A stretch of 64,000 nt of DNA from positions 1 through 64,000 of the forward strand of contig NZ_JACHFC010000002.1 of NCBI RefSeq assembly GCF_014205895.1. Reading direction: 5' to 3'. Below, in pieces: positions 17,475-26,143 of the stretch. The translations under genes and the position numbers were made by a program. The stretch comes from Borreliella lanei. GTDB lineage: Bacteria; Spirochaetota; Spirochaetia; Borreliales; Borreliaceae. The notes beneath the pieces were generated by a model, which worked only from the letters and a program-made list of their open reading frames with translations, searched no databases and was not told where the DNA came from. Positions within the stretch are counted from its first letter, which is position 1; each line of letters opens with the position of its first letter.

Positions 17475-18176
17475 ATGCTAAGTCCAAAAACAATAAAAAC
17501 AACTTTTATGTTAATATCTACATTAATGATTTTTAACGGATGCACAAAAAAATTAACCAAGATCAATTTTAAAGATATTAGCTCAAATAGTAGCAAAATG
17601 AATTCCTTAATAATAAATTCAATGAGTTCAAAAGAAGAATCACAATTTTATGAATACAATATTAGAATCCCTAAATTAATAATCGAGGGAAAAGAAAAAG
17701 GAAATCTTGAAGAATTGAATAATGAGCTTAATGAATATGTGAGCCAAATTGTAGCAAGACTTGACATTGTTAGCAAAGAGCTTAAACCTGAGAATAAAAA
17801 ATTCAGCCTAAAAATAGACTATGAAATTTACCATGGACACAATATTTATACAATAATACTTGTTGCAACTCAAGAAATCAATGATAGCCCTATTACAAAT
17901 TACAGAAGCTATTACATTCAAGATAAAGGAAATTACATTCACAATATTGATGACATAATTAAAACAGATGAAGCATTCCCATTTTTTATAAAAAAAATTA
18001 AAGAAAAAATTTCACCTAACGAATTATTATTTGATTTACAACAAGCAGTAATTTACTTTGAAAACAAAAAAATTATTATTAAATTCCCTGAATATACATT
18101 TAAACTAGACGATACAGAGGAACTGCCAAACATATTTGAATTTAATGAAAGTGAGATAGCACAATTTGTAAAATAA
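17475..18176 (+). CDS. Putative lipoprotein with DUF3298-like domain
   Basis: The 233-residue product has an N-terminal signal ending in MIFNGC, a lipobox. The mature domain follows a pattern I associate with DUF3298/RsiV-like periplasmic domains: a helix with NLEELNNELNEYVSQI, a repeated strand set (YTIILVATQ, YRSYYIQDKGNYIHNIDDII), a helix FFIKKIKEKIS, and the closing YFENKKIIIKFPEYTFKLDDTEELPNI. This assignment is by eye. GGGAG stands about 10 bases upstream of the ATG; a TATAAT (17423-17428) may be its -10 box. The M16 protease gene begins 15 bases downstream, suggesting co-transcription. Role unknown. Confidence 0.75.
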   Translation: MLSPKTIKTTFMLISTLMIFNGCTKKLTKINFKDISSNSSKMNSLIINSMSSKEESQFYEYNIRIPKLIIEGKEKGNLEELNNELNEYVSQIVARLDIVSKELKPENKKFSLKIDYEIYHGHNIYTIILVATQEINDSPITNYRSYYIQDKGNYIHNIDDIIKTDEAFPFFIKKIKEKISPNELLFDLQQAVIYFENKKIIIKFPEYTFKLDDTEELPNIFEFNESEIAQFVK

Positions 18177-18191
18177 GGATTAAAGACATAA

Positions 18192-21107
18192 ATGAAAAAG
18201 AAAAAAATCTTCAAACTAATTTCAAAAACTTATTTAGAAGAACATGATGCAGAAGGATTGTATTTTAAACACGACAGTGGTCTTGAAGTATTTCACTTAA
18301 AAAGTGATTCTTTTAAAGAAAATGCATTTTGCATAGCTTTCAAGACAATACCTTCAAACAATACCGGAGTTGCACATGTTTTAGAACACACAATTTTTTG
18401 CGGCTCTAACAAATATAAAATAAAAGATCCATTTCTTTACCTATTAAAAGGAAGTCTAAACACATTTTTAAATGCAATGACATTCCCAGACAAAACCATT
18501 TATCCAGCAGCATCAACAATTGAAAAAGACTATTTCAATTTATTTAATATCTATGCTGATTCTATATTTAACCCATTGCTTAAAAAAGAGTCATTTATGC
18601 AAGAAGGATACAACATAAATCCAAAAGATTTTAAAGTATCTGGAATTGTATTTAATGAAATGAAGGGTAGCTATTCAAATAAAAATTCTCTAATAAACGA
18701 AATAGCAAGTAGTTCTCTTTTTGAAGAGGGAGCATATAAATACGATTCAGGTGGAATCCCAACAAATATTATTGATCTCACCTATGAAAGTTTTTTAGAT
18801 TTTTATAAAAAATATTACACACTTGAAAACTGTAAAATATTTTTATGCGGCAACACACAAACTGAAAAAAATCTAAATTTCATTGAAAAATACATAATAA
18901 GGCCTTATAAAAAAGAAAAAAGCTATGTTAATATTGACATAGAAAACGTTAAAAGATGGGAAAAGGGGAAAAAATTAACATACAAAATTCCTAAAGAAAA
19001 CGATAATTCTCTTGGGGTATACACAATAAATTGGCTTTGCGCAGAAATTAGCAATATTGAAGACAGCGTTGGCCTTGAAATTCTCTCAGAAATACTCTTA
19101 GACGATTCTTGTTCATTCACAATCAATATCTTAAAAAGCGGAATAGGTGAAGACATAGCCCATATTAGCGGAATCAATACAGATTTAAAAGAATCTGTTT
19201 TTTCATTTGGACTCCAAAATGTTGTTGAAAACAAAGAAAAAGAATTTAAAAATTTGGTTTTTAGTGAGCTTAAAAATTTAGTAAAAAATAAAATTCCAAA
19301 AGAATTAATAAAAGGAATTCTTTTTGGCTACGAATTCGCTTTAAAAGAAGAAAAAGGCCAAAATTTCCCTATCGCTTTAATGATAAAAAGTTTAAAAGGC
19401 TGGCTAAATGGCCTGCATCCAATTAAAACATTACAAACAAGCTACTATATAAATGAAATTACAAATAAATTAGAAAAAGGAATTTATTACTTCGAAAATT
19501 TAATTGAAAAATATCTAATATTTAATAATCATTATACATTAATAAGCTTTATTCCATCACACGACACAGAAAAGGAAATGGAAGAAGAAATTGAAAAAAA
19601 ATTAATGGCAAGGGAAATTGAAATCAAACAAAATCCAGAAGAATTCTTGCAATTTAAAAAAGACTATAATCAGTTTAAAAAATACCAAAATAAAAAAGAC
19701 TCTAAAGCCGATATAGCAAAACTTCCCTTACTAAAAATAGAAGATTTACCAAAACAAATAGAAAAAAGTTTGGATCTTAATGAAATAAAAGAGCTAAATC
19801 TACATTCTTTTAAATTTAAGAATAACAATATTTTTAATGTAAATTTATTTTTTAAACTAAATTTTTTAGAAAAAGAAGATTATATATACCTATCTTTATT
19901 CAAAAGAGCCCTTCAAGATTTATCTACAAAAAACTATTCTTACGTAGATATTAACAATAAAATCCAAAATACTTTGGGACAAATAAATATATCTGAGAGT
20001 TACGACGAGGATATTGATGGAAACATTTTAAATTCATTTAATATTGGATTTAAATCTTTTAATCATAAGATTAAAGAATCATTTGAGCTGATAAAAGAAA
20101 TTTTAATTAATATTAACTTTCATGATTATGAGAGATTAAAAGAAATAACACTAAGCTTAAAAAATGATTTTAAATCCTTATTAATCCCTAAAGGACATCT
20201 TTTAGCAATGTTAAGGTCTAAATCAAAACTAAAATTAAATGAGTATTTAAAAGAATTGCAAAATGGAATAACAGGTAGAGAATTTTGGCAAAAAGCAAAA
20301 ACCGATGCAGAATCTTTAAAAGAAATCGCAAATAAATTAGACAATTTAAAAAATAAAATAATTTTAAAAAACAATTTATCTGCACTAATAATGGGAAATA
20401 CTGATGACATTCTTAAAAACTTAGAAAGTGAATTTTTTAATCTAAAAGAAAGCCTAGAAGAGAGTAATCATTACGATAGATTGCTCAATCTTGATACAAA
20501 CAACAAAACATTAAAAGAAATAATAATTATCCAATCAAAAGTGGCTTTTAATGCTATATGTTTTCCTAGTTACAAAATCAATGATGAAAATTATCCAAAA
20601 GCAAATTTTCTAGAGCATATATTAAGAAGTGGAATTTTTTGGGAAAAAATAAGGGTAATAGGGGGTGCATACGGAGCAAGCGCGTCGATTGCTAATGGAA
20701 TTTTCTCTTTTGCGTCCTACAGAGACCCCAATTTCATCAAAACGTACCAGGCTTTCGAAAACTCTTTAGAAGAATTAGCTAATAACAAAATGACAAATGA
20801 AGAGATTTATACCTATTTGATAGGTTTAATAGGAACTAACATCTATGTAAAAACTAAAGCTACAGAAGCTTTGCAAAGCTATAGAAGAAAAATACTAAAT
20901 ATTAGTGACAGCTTAAGACAAGCTATTCGAAATGCCTACTTTACAATTACACCGCAAGACATTAAAGAAATATCTGCAAAGATTCTAACACAAATAAGAC
21001 ATCACAATAGCATTGCATCTTTGGTAAATAACCAAACATACGAAGAAGAAAAAAACAACCTAGAAAAATTAATAGGAAAAGAATATAGCGTAAAAAAAAT
21101 TTATTAA
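18192..21107 (+). CDS. M16-family zinc metalloprotease (presequence-protease/insulinase type)
   Basis: The 971-residue size fits the M16C branch, in which two M16 halves fuse into a clamshell that degrades small peptides. The inverted zinc motif is GVAHVLEHTIFCGS (HxxEH) near residue 62, with a downstream glutamate region (VFNEMKGSYSN) typical of M16C. The C-terminal half has the substrate-side features VIGGAYGASASIANGIFSFASYRDPN. No signal peptide is visible, so it is probably cytoplasmic. It follows the lipoprotein gene by 15 bases. Physiological substrates cannot be read from the sequence. Confidence 0.9.
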   Translation: MKKKKIFKLISKTYLEEHDAEGLYFKHDSGLEVFHLKSDSFKENAFCIAFKTIPSNNTGVAHVLEHTIFCGSNKYKIKDPFLYLLKGSLNTFLNAMTFPDKTIYPAASTIEKDYFNLFNIYADSIFNPLLKKESFMQEGYNINPKDFKVSGIVFNEMKGSYSNKNSLINEIASSSLFEEGAYKYDSGGIPTNIIDLTYESFLDFYKKYYTLENCKIFLCGNTQTEKNLNFIEKYIIRPYKKEKSYVNIDIENVKRWEKGKKLTYKIPKENDNSLGVYTINWLCAEISNIEDSVGLEILSEILLDDSCSFTINILKSGIGEDIAHISGINTDLKESVFSFGLQNVVENKEKEFKNLVFSELKNLVKNKIPKELIKGILFGYEFALKEEKGQNFPIALMIKSLKGWLNGLHPIKTLQTSYYINEITNKLEKGIYYFENLIEKYLIFNNHYTLISFIPSHDTEKEMEEEIEKKLMAREIEIKQNPEEFLQFKKDYNQFKKYQNKKDSKADIAKLPLLKIEDLPKQIEKSLDLNEIKELNLHSFKFKNNNIFNVNLFFKLNFLEKEDYIYLSLFKRALQDLSTKNYSYVDINNKIQNTLGQINISESYDEDIDGNILNSFNIGFKSFNHKIKESFELIKEILININFHDYERLKEITLSLKNDFKSLLIPKGHLLAMLRSKSKLKLNEYLKELQNGITGREFWQKAKTDAESLKEIANKLDNLKNKIILKNNLSALIMGNTDDILKNLESEFFNLKESLEESNHYDRLLNLDTNNKTLKEIIIIQSKVAFNAICFPSYKINDENYPKANFLEHILRSGIFWEKIRVIGGAYGASASIANGIFSFASYRDPNFIKTYQAFENSLEELANNKMTNEEIYTYLIGLIGTNIYVKTKATEALQSYRRKILNISDSLRQAIRNAYFTITPQDIKEISAKILTQIRHHNSIASLVNNQTYEEEKNNLEKLIGKEYSVKKIY

Positions 21108-21142
21108 TATTTACTCAAAATTTCATACAAAAAACCCAATTT

Positions 21143-21388
21143 TTAGGACTTTTTATACCTTTTATTAAACTTATCAATTCTTCCCGCTGCATCAACAAAC
21201 TTTTGTTGGCCAGTATAAAAAGGATGAGATTTGCTTGTAATCTCCACAGTAATTAATGGATATTCTTTTCCATCAATATATTTGATAGTTTCCTTTGAAT
21301 TCAAAGTAGACCTAGTTAAAAACATTGCTCCATTTGATCCGTCTTTAAATACCACTAAATTATTTTTAGGATGTATATCTTTTCTCAT
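21143..21388 (-). CDS. rpmE: 50S ribosomal protein L31, type B
   Basis: L31 bridges the large and small ribosomal subunits. The 81 residues begin [20 protein letters not shown] and have the type-B features [27 protein letters not shown] with no zinc-binding cysteines. That makes this the zinc-independent form. A GGAAGG ribosome site precedes the ATG. The gene lies 60 bases downstream of rho on the same strand, a linkage seen in many bacteria. Confidence 0.96.
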   Translation of the reverse strand: MRKDIHPKNNLVVFKDGSNGAMFLTRSTLNSKETIKYIDGKEYPLITVEITSKSHPFYTGQQKFVDAAGRIDKFNKRYKKS

Positions 21389-21448
21389 AAAACCTTCCTC
21401 TTAATCTTCAATAAAGTTTAATTTACATTAGAAATAATGTCAATTTAT

Positions 21449-22996
21449 TTAATTACCATTGCTCATTGTCTTTAAGAAAATCTCATTGTTTTTACTTTTT
21501 TTCATCTTTTCTATCAGAACTTCAACTCCCTCATAATCATCAACACCTCCAAGTATTCTTCTAATAAGCAAAATCTTAGAACGTTCCTCTTCGCTAAGAA
21601 GTAACTCTTCTTTTCTGGTACCTGACTTTTTAATATTAATAGCAGGGAAAAGTCTTCTGTCTGCCAAACTTCTATCAAGAATTAATTCCATATTACCAGT
21701 ACTTTTAAATTCTTCAAAAATAACTTCATCCATTTTGCTACCAGTATCAACCAAAGCAGTAGCTATAATGGTCAAACTTCCCCCTTCTTCTATATTTCTA
21801 GCAGATCCAAAAAACCTCTTTGGCTTATGAAGAGCATTAGAGTCTACCCCCCCCGATAAAATTTTACCAGAAGTTGGCATGGTTTGATTATATGCCCTTG
21901 CAAGCCTTGTAATAGAATCAAGCAAAATAACAACATCTTTTTTGTTTTCAACAAGCCTTTTTGCCTTTTCAATAACCATCTCTGCTACCTGAACATGCCT
22001 ACTAGCCTGCTCATCAAAATTAGATGCAATTACTTCACCTTTAACACTACGAATCATATCTGTAACTTCTTCTGGCCTCTCATCAATAAGCAATATCATT
22101 AAAATAACATCTGAATAATTAGTAGTTATTGCGTTAGCTATTTTTTGAAGCAAGGTAGTCTTTCCCGCTTTTGGAGGAGAAACTATTAAAGCTCTTTGTC
22201 CCTTACCTATAGGTGAAAAAAGATTAATAAGCCTTGTAGAAATATTGCAATTTTCATATTCAAGATTTAATTTCATATTGGGATAAAGAGGAGTTAAATT
22301 ATCAAAAGGTATTCTGTTTTGAGCAAACGTAGGATCTTGATCATTAATAGATTTAATTTTAACCATTGCAAAAAATCTCTCACCATCTCTGGGTGATCTA
22401 ATTTGGCCATATAAAATATCGCCAGTCCTTAAATTAAAAAGTCTAATCTGAGAAGGAGAAACGTAGACATCATTGCCCCCTGAAAGATAAGAATTTGATG
22501 CGGTTCTCAAAAACCCATAACCATCACTAAGCACATCAAGCACACCTGTAAATAAAACATTAATATCATTCTCACTTAATATTTTTACCAATAAAAATAT
22601 TAATTCTGTTTTTTTCATTGTTACAGCAATAGTATGATTAGTCCCAAGACCTTCAACAATTTTTCTAACCTCTGTAATTGGCTTATCATAAAGTTTTTCA
22701 ATCTCTACATAATCTTTACCATTAAAAAACTTGATGATATTACTTTGCTCTAAAGTTTTAATATTATTTTCTAAACCTGAAGAAGGAATATCATAATCAA
22801 ATTCAGGAAATACTACGCCGTTTGAATCCTTTGCGCTACTTAAATCTACAGATTTTGTCACGTTAGATGCAGAATCCTTTTTAGCAACAACTTTGACCAC
22901 TTTTTTTTTCAAATTATCTTCAATCTTAAACTCTTTAGAAACATCCAACCGCCTTATTTCACTTTCTAAATCAAATCCACCATTTTTTTTATCCAT
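21449..22996 (-). CDS. rho: Transcription termination factor Rho
   Basis: Rho is the hexameric RNA helicase that ends many transcripts. The 515 residues exceed E. coli Rho (419) by an N-terminal extension of about 95 residues rich in Lys, Ser and Asp. The RNA-binding OB domain follows ([30 protein letters not shown]). The motor has Walker [16 protein letters not shown], Walker [17 protein letters not shown], and the R-loop region [20 protein letters not shown]. The Gly-Gly before Q/R loops (ILSGGVDSN) is encoded by a run of eight G. It lies between a bactofilin-like gene and rpmE. Confidence 0.97.
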   Translation of the reverse strand: MDKKNGGFDLESEIRRLDVSKEFKIEDNLKKKVVKVVAKKDSASNVTKSVDLSSAKDSNGVVFPEFDYDIPSSGLENNIKTLEQSNIIKFFNGKDYVEIEKLYDKPITEVRKIVEGLGTNHTIAVTMKKTELIFLLVKILSENDINVLFTGVLDVLSDGYGFLRTASNSYLSGGNDVYVSPSQIRLFNLRTGDILYGQIRSPRDGERFFAMVKIKSINDQDPTFAQNRIPFDNLTPLYPNMKLNLEYENCNISTRLINLFSPIGKGQRALIVSPPKAGKTTLLQKIANAITTNYSDVILMILLIDERPEEVTDMIRSVKGEVIASNFDEQASRHVQVAEMVIEKAKRLVENKKDVVILLDSITRLARAYNQTMPTSGKILSGGVDSNALHKPKRFFGSARNIEEGGSLTIIATALVDTGSKMDEVIFEEFKSTGNMELILDRSLADRRLFPAINIKKSGTRKEELLLSEEERSKILLIRRILGGVDDYEGVEVLIEKMKKSKNNEIFLKTMSNGN

Positions 22997-23075
22997 ATTT
23001 TCCTCTACGAATTAAATTTTTAAGAAAGGATTTTATAAAAATCTACTTATTATTAATTAATAAAAAACACTGACC

Positions 23076-23483
23076 CTATTGCAAAGTATCTTTTATTTGT
23101 GAAACGGTGAAAGAAAATAAATCTACAATTTCATTAGACTTTATCATTTCACACTTACCATCAAAAATTATATTATCATTAATAAATATTTTTTTTGTTT
23201 TTATATCCCCATATATTTTACAACCGCTGTTTAAATAAACTTTACTAGCAGCGTTTACATTGCCCTTCAAAATTCCTTCTACTATTAATGTATCACAAAT
23301 TACCACATTGGTAATAACCTTACTATTCTTGCCAATAAAAAGCACACCTCCTTTTGAAGATATTTCACCCTCAAAAGAAGAATCAAGATACAAAGTTCCT
23401 TCAAATTTTAATTTTCCTCTAAAAGTTAAACTAGAGTCCAGCTTACAATCCCATTTATAAGAATCTACAATATTAACCGGCAT
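23076..23483 (-). CDS. Bactofilin-like protein
   Basis: The 135-residue product shows the short repeated strands of the polymer-forming bactofilin beta-helix: LKFEGTLYLDSSFEGEISSKGGVLFIGKNS, then VEGILKGNVNAASKVYLN, with hydrophobics every few residues. Bactofilins form filaments at the inner face of the membrane and position wall enzymes. Its ATG directly abuts the hbb stop (TAAATG, 23481-23486), so translation is likely coupled. A second bactofilin lies at 36.4-36.9 kb. The link with hbb and rho seems organisational rather than functional. Confidence 0.75.
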   Translation of the reverse strand: MPVNIVDSYKWDCKLDSSLTFRGKLKFEGTLYLDSSFEGEISSKGGVLFIGKNSKVITNVVICDTLIVEGILKGNVNAASKVYLNSGCKIYGDIKTKKIFINDNIIFDGKCEMIKSNEIVDLFSFTVSQIKDTLQ

Positions 23484-23810
23484 TTAACCTTTAATACCCC
23501 ACACTCTCTCTTTCAAATCTTTGCCTGGACGAAAATACGCAACATGATGATCTAGGACCTTAACATATTCCCCTGTTTGAGGATTGCGAGCATTTAAGCG
23601 TCCCTTCCTTTTTCTAACTTCAAACGTACCAAAAGATCTAAACTCAATAACATTATTCGAACAAAGATTACTTTTAAGCTCTTCAAAAAAAGCATCTATT
23701 ACAAGTCTTATATATTTTTTTTCTAATTTCAGATTATTATTTCTAATATTCAAAGATATTTGATCAACAATGTCTGATTTAGTAACCTTTGGTCTTCTTG
23801 AAAAAGACAT
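23484..23810 (-). CDS. hbb: HU/IHF-like nucleoid protein Hbb
   Basis: Hbb is the Borrelia member of the HU/IHF family and bends DNA. The 108 residues have the two-helix dimer body and the DNA-binding arm signature [34 protein letters not shown], containing the proline wedge (NPQTG). It is slightly longer than classical HU (about 90) at the N-terminus. AAGGAAA stands upstream of the ATG. It lies 12 bases after rpsT and abuts the bactofilin-like gene. Confidence 0.96.
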   Translation of the reverse strand: MSFSRRPKVTKSDIVDQISLNIRNNNLKLEKKYIRLVIDAFFEELKSNLCSNNVIEFRSFGTFEVRKRKGRLNARNPQTGEYVKVLDHHVAYFRPGKDLKERVWGIKG

Positions 23811-23822
23811 AAACTAATTTCC

Positions 23823-24080
23823 TTACTTTAGCAGCAAAACATTTAAACGAGATTTTTTTCTAGCAGCCTTATTTTTATGAATTATTCGCTTTCTAGCAGC
23901 AGTGTCTAGTTTTTTTGCAACAAATTTAAAAAATTCAATAGCTTCGTCTTTCTTGCCCGCTTTTATCATGTTGATACAGCGTTTTTCTATTGTTTTTAAT
24001 TCACTTTTTACACTTACATTTCTAATCTTTCTTTTTAAATTTTGACGAGAGCGCTTCAATGCAGATGCATTTTTTCTCAA
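23823..24080 (-). CDS. rpsT: 30S ribosomal protein S20 (TTG start)
   Basis: S20 binds 16S rRNA early in 30S assembly. The 85-residue product beginning LRKNASALKRSRQNLKRKIRN aligns with the usual S20 start and length (about 86-90). I place the start at TTG 24080, because AAGGAG stands just 6 bases upstream. The open frame continues to 24146, but that extra stretch overlaps the promoter described below and has no counterpart in S20. The rest is a helical Lys/Arg-rich bundle (CINMIKAGKKDEA, DTAARKRIIHKNKAARKKSRL). hbb follows after 12 bases. Confidence 0.93.
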   Translation of the reverse strand: MRKNASALKRSRQNLKRKIRNVSVKSELKTIEKRCINMIKAGKKDEAIEFFKFVAKKLDTAARKRIIHKNKAARKKSRLNVLLLK

Positions 24081-24117
24081 GTTATACTCCTTAATAATAT
24101 TATTAAACAATAGCTTT

Positions 24118-24146
24118 AATATATCAACTAATTCAAATATAGTCAA
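24118..24146 (-). promoter_or_regulatory. Promoter of rpsT (minus strand)
   Basis: Read on the minus strand: TTGACT (24146-24141), 17-base spacer, TATATT (24123-24118). The start point would be near 24111, about 30 bases before the TTG start of rpsT. It probably also serves hbb and the bactofilin-like gene. Confidence 0.65.
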
Positions 24147-24154
24147 TCAAAGCT

Positions 24155-24982
24155 TTAAATTAATTCGGTACAATAGTTTTGATTGATATAGTCAAAAACT
24201 TTTTGCATGGAATAAGAAATTTTTTTATTCAAAATATATACTTTTTTTGTCTGCTGACTTCCTTTATATAAAAAGCATAAATAATTTTTATTGTTAAATT
24301 CAAATTCTCTAGCAATAAAAACTTTTTCAAAAAATTCATAAAAATAAATTTCACTTTTAAAAATTTTTCTTTCACAGATTGAATCTTTCCTAAACTCATA
24401 AAACAATACTATATTACTAATAACTGAAAAATCTCCCAACAAAACTTTAATATCAATAAAAGAAATAAATAAAAAAATAAATATATTACCTAATGAAATG
24501 TAATAAACAAATAAACTAATCATAATACGAGCTAAAAACATATAAAGATAAGTACAAGATAAATAATATCTTATTGGAAAATTTTCCAATTTTGGAACAA
24601 ACAGATCCTTTCTCTTAATTTTAAGCTCTTTGAATAATTCATTTGAACCATTGCCTATCCAAAAACAAACCTTAATCTTTTTTTTATTTTTTAATTTCAA
24701 AATCAAAACATTGTCTGACAATCTTTTTTCAAACAAAATAATATCATCAAAATCAAAATTACAACTTAAAAAAATACCCTTATAATAAATCTTAGATCCC
24801 TTAAACAAGATAGAACAAAAATATCTTAAATAAAAAAAAATTACAAAAAAATTTACTAAAATAAGAGCTATAACAAAGTAAAAAAAACTTGTATCATAAA
24901 AACCCAAATAAAGCAAACAAATCGCAATATTAAGAACAAACAAGCTAATTAATTTTACATTATTGAAAAATAAATCACGCAT
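24155..24982 (-). CDS. Conserved hypothetical membrane protein
   Basis: The 275 residues are very rich in Phe, Ile and Tyr. Two membrane helices lie near the N-terminus (about 10-30 and 33-54). A soluble segment of about 80 residues follows, with strands like GIFLSCNFDFDDIILFEKRLSDNVLILKL, which resembles a small PH-like barrel by eye. Two more helices lie near 145-190, and a cytoplasmic tail with FKSEIYFYEFFEKVFI makes up the rest. I do not recognise a family with confidence. It lies between ychF (17 bases upstream) and rpsT (74 bases downstream) on the same strand. Confidence 0.75.
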   Translation of the reverse strand: MRDLFFNNVKLISLFVLNIAICLLYLGFYDTSFFYFVIALILVNFFVIFFYLRYFCSILFKGSKIYYKGIFLSCNFDFDDIILFEKRLSDNVLILKLKNKKKIKVCFWIGNGSNELFKELKIKRKDLFVPKLENFPIRYYLSCTYLYMFLARIMISLFVYYISLGNIFIFLFISFIDIKVLLGDFSVISNIVLFYEFRKDSICERKIFKSEIYFYEFFEKVFIAREFEFNNKNYLCFLYKGSQQTKKVYILNKKISYSMQKVFDYINQNYCTELI

Positions 24983-24999
24983 ATAATATAAAAATAAAT

Positions 25000-26106
25000 C
25001 TATACATTAAATTTAAAAAAGATTACATCTCCATCTCTTACAATATATTCTTTACCTTCAATTCTAACAAGTCCTTTCTCTTTTAGTTTTTGAACACTTT
25101 GAAATTTAAATAAATCCTCACAAGAATAAACTTCTGCCTTAATAAAACCCCTCTCAAAATCACTGTGAATTATTCCAGCAGCTTTGGGTGCTCTCATGCC
25201 CTGATTGAATGTCCAAGCTCTAACTTCTTGCAAACCTGCTGTAAAATAGGTTCTAAGCCCCAAAGTATAATAGGCTTTTTTAATTAAATTACCAAGACCA
25301 CTATCATTTATTCCAAATAATTCTAACATTTCATTTTTATAAGATATATCCTTTATTTGGGCAAGTTCAGCTTCAATTTTGGCACACAAGATTAAAAAAT
25401 CATTTCCTTCTTTTAAGGCAATATTTTTTACAATATCTGTATATTTATTGCCGCTAAGTGAATTTTCATCAACATTACAGACATACAAAACTTTTTTAAA
25501 AGTCAAAAGATTTAATGATCTAATAAAGTTGTATTCAAAATCATCAAATTTAAACTCAATAGCAGGATTCATATTGCTTAAATGGTCTTCAAGTCTTTTT
25601 AGCATTAAAACAATTGCTTTAGAAGATTCACTAATTTTTTTATCGGTGCTTTTAACATTTTTTTCTTGTTTTTGAAGACTTTTTTGAACAGTTTCAAGAT
25701 CAGATAGACAAAGCTCAACATTAATTGTAGTTATATCTCTCTCAGGATTAATATCATCATTAATATGAATAACCTCTTTTTCTTCAAAACATCTTACAAC
25801 ATGAATAATAAGAGAAACTTCACGAATATTAGCCAAAAACTTATTGCCAAGCCCTTCGCCTGTTGATGCTCCCTTGACAAGGCCTGCAATATCCACAAAT
25901 TCCATAACAGCAGGAATAATTTTGCGCGGAACAATGCACTCTGCGATTTTTAAAAGCCTCTCATCAGGAATTTCTACTATTCCTATATTTGGCTCAATAG
26001 TACAAAAAGGATAATTAGCGATCTCAACACTAGATGATGTCAAAGATGAAAATAAAGTAGATTTACCCACATTAGGAAGTCCCACAATCCCCGCATTAAG
26101 TCTCAT
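25000..26106 (-). CDS. ychF: YchF/OLA1-family GTP/ATP-binding protein
   Basis: YchF is an Obg-related NTPase that binds ribosomes and affects stress responses; it prefers ATP in several species. The 368 residues show the P-loop GLPNVGKSTLF, switch region DIAGLVKGAS with GEGLGNKFLANI, and the modified G4 motif NVDE that explains ATP preference. A coiled-coil insert lies around 120-175. The C-terminal TGS domain includes TFNQGMRAPKAAGIIHSDFERGFIKAEV and EGKEYIVRDGDVIFFKFNV. Length is normal. Confidence 0.96.
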   Translation of the reverse strand: MRLNAGIVGLPNVGKSTLFSSLTSSSVEIANYPFCTIEPNIGIVEIPDERLLKIAECIVPRKIIPAVMEFVDIAGLVKGASTGEGLGNKFLANIREVSLIIHVVRCFEEKEVIHINDDINPERDITTINVELCLSDLETVQKSLQKQEKNVKSTDKKISESSKAIVLMLKRLEDHLSNMNPAIEFKFDDFEYNFIRSLNLLTFKKVLYVCNVDENSLSGNKYTDIVKNIALKEGNDFLILCAKIEAELAQIKDISYKNEMLELFGINDSGLGNLIKKAYYTLGLRTYFTAGLQEVRAWTFNQGMRAPKAAGIIHSDFERGFIKAEVYSCEDLFKFQSVQKLKEKGLVRIEGKEYIVRDGDVIFFKFNV

Positions 26107-26143
26107 GGCCTAAGCCCCCCCACTAATAAAATCAAAAAGAAAT

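Noticed and set aside
26113-26120. C-run between ychF and the TPR/NHL gene
   Set aside because: A run of about seven C in a short gap; no gene is affected and no structure is seen.
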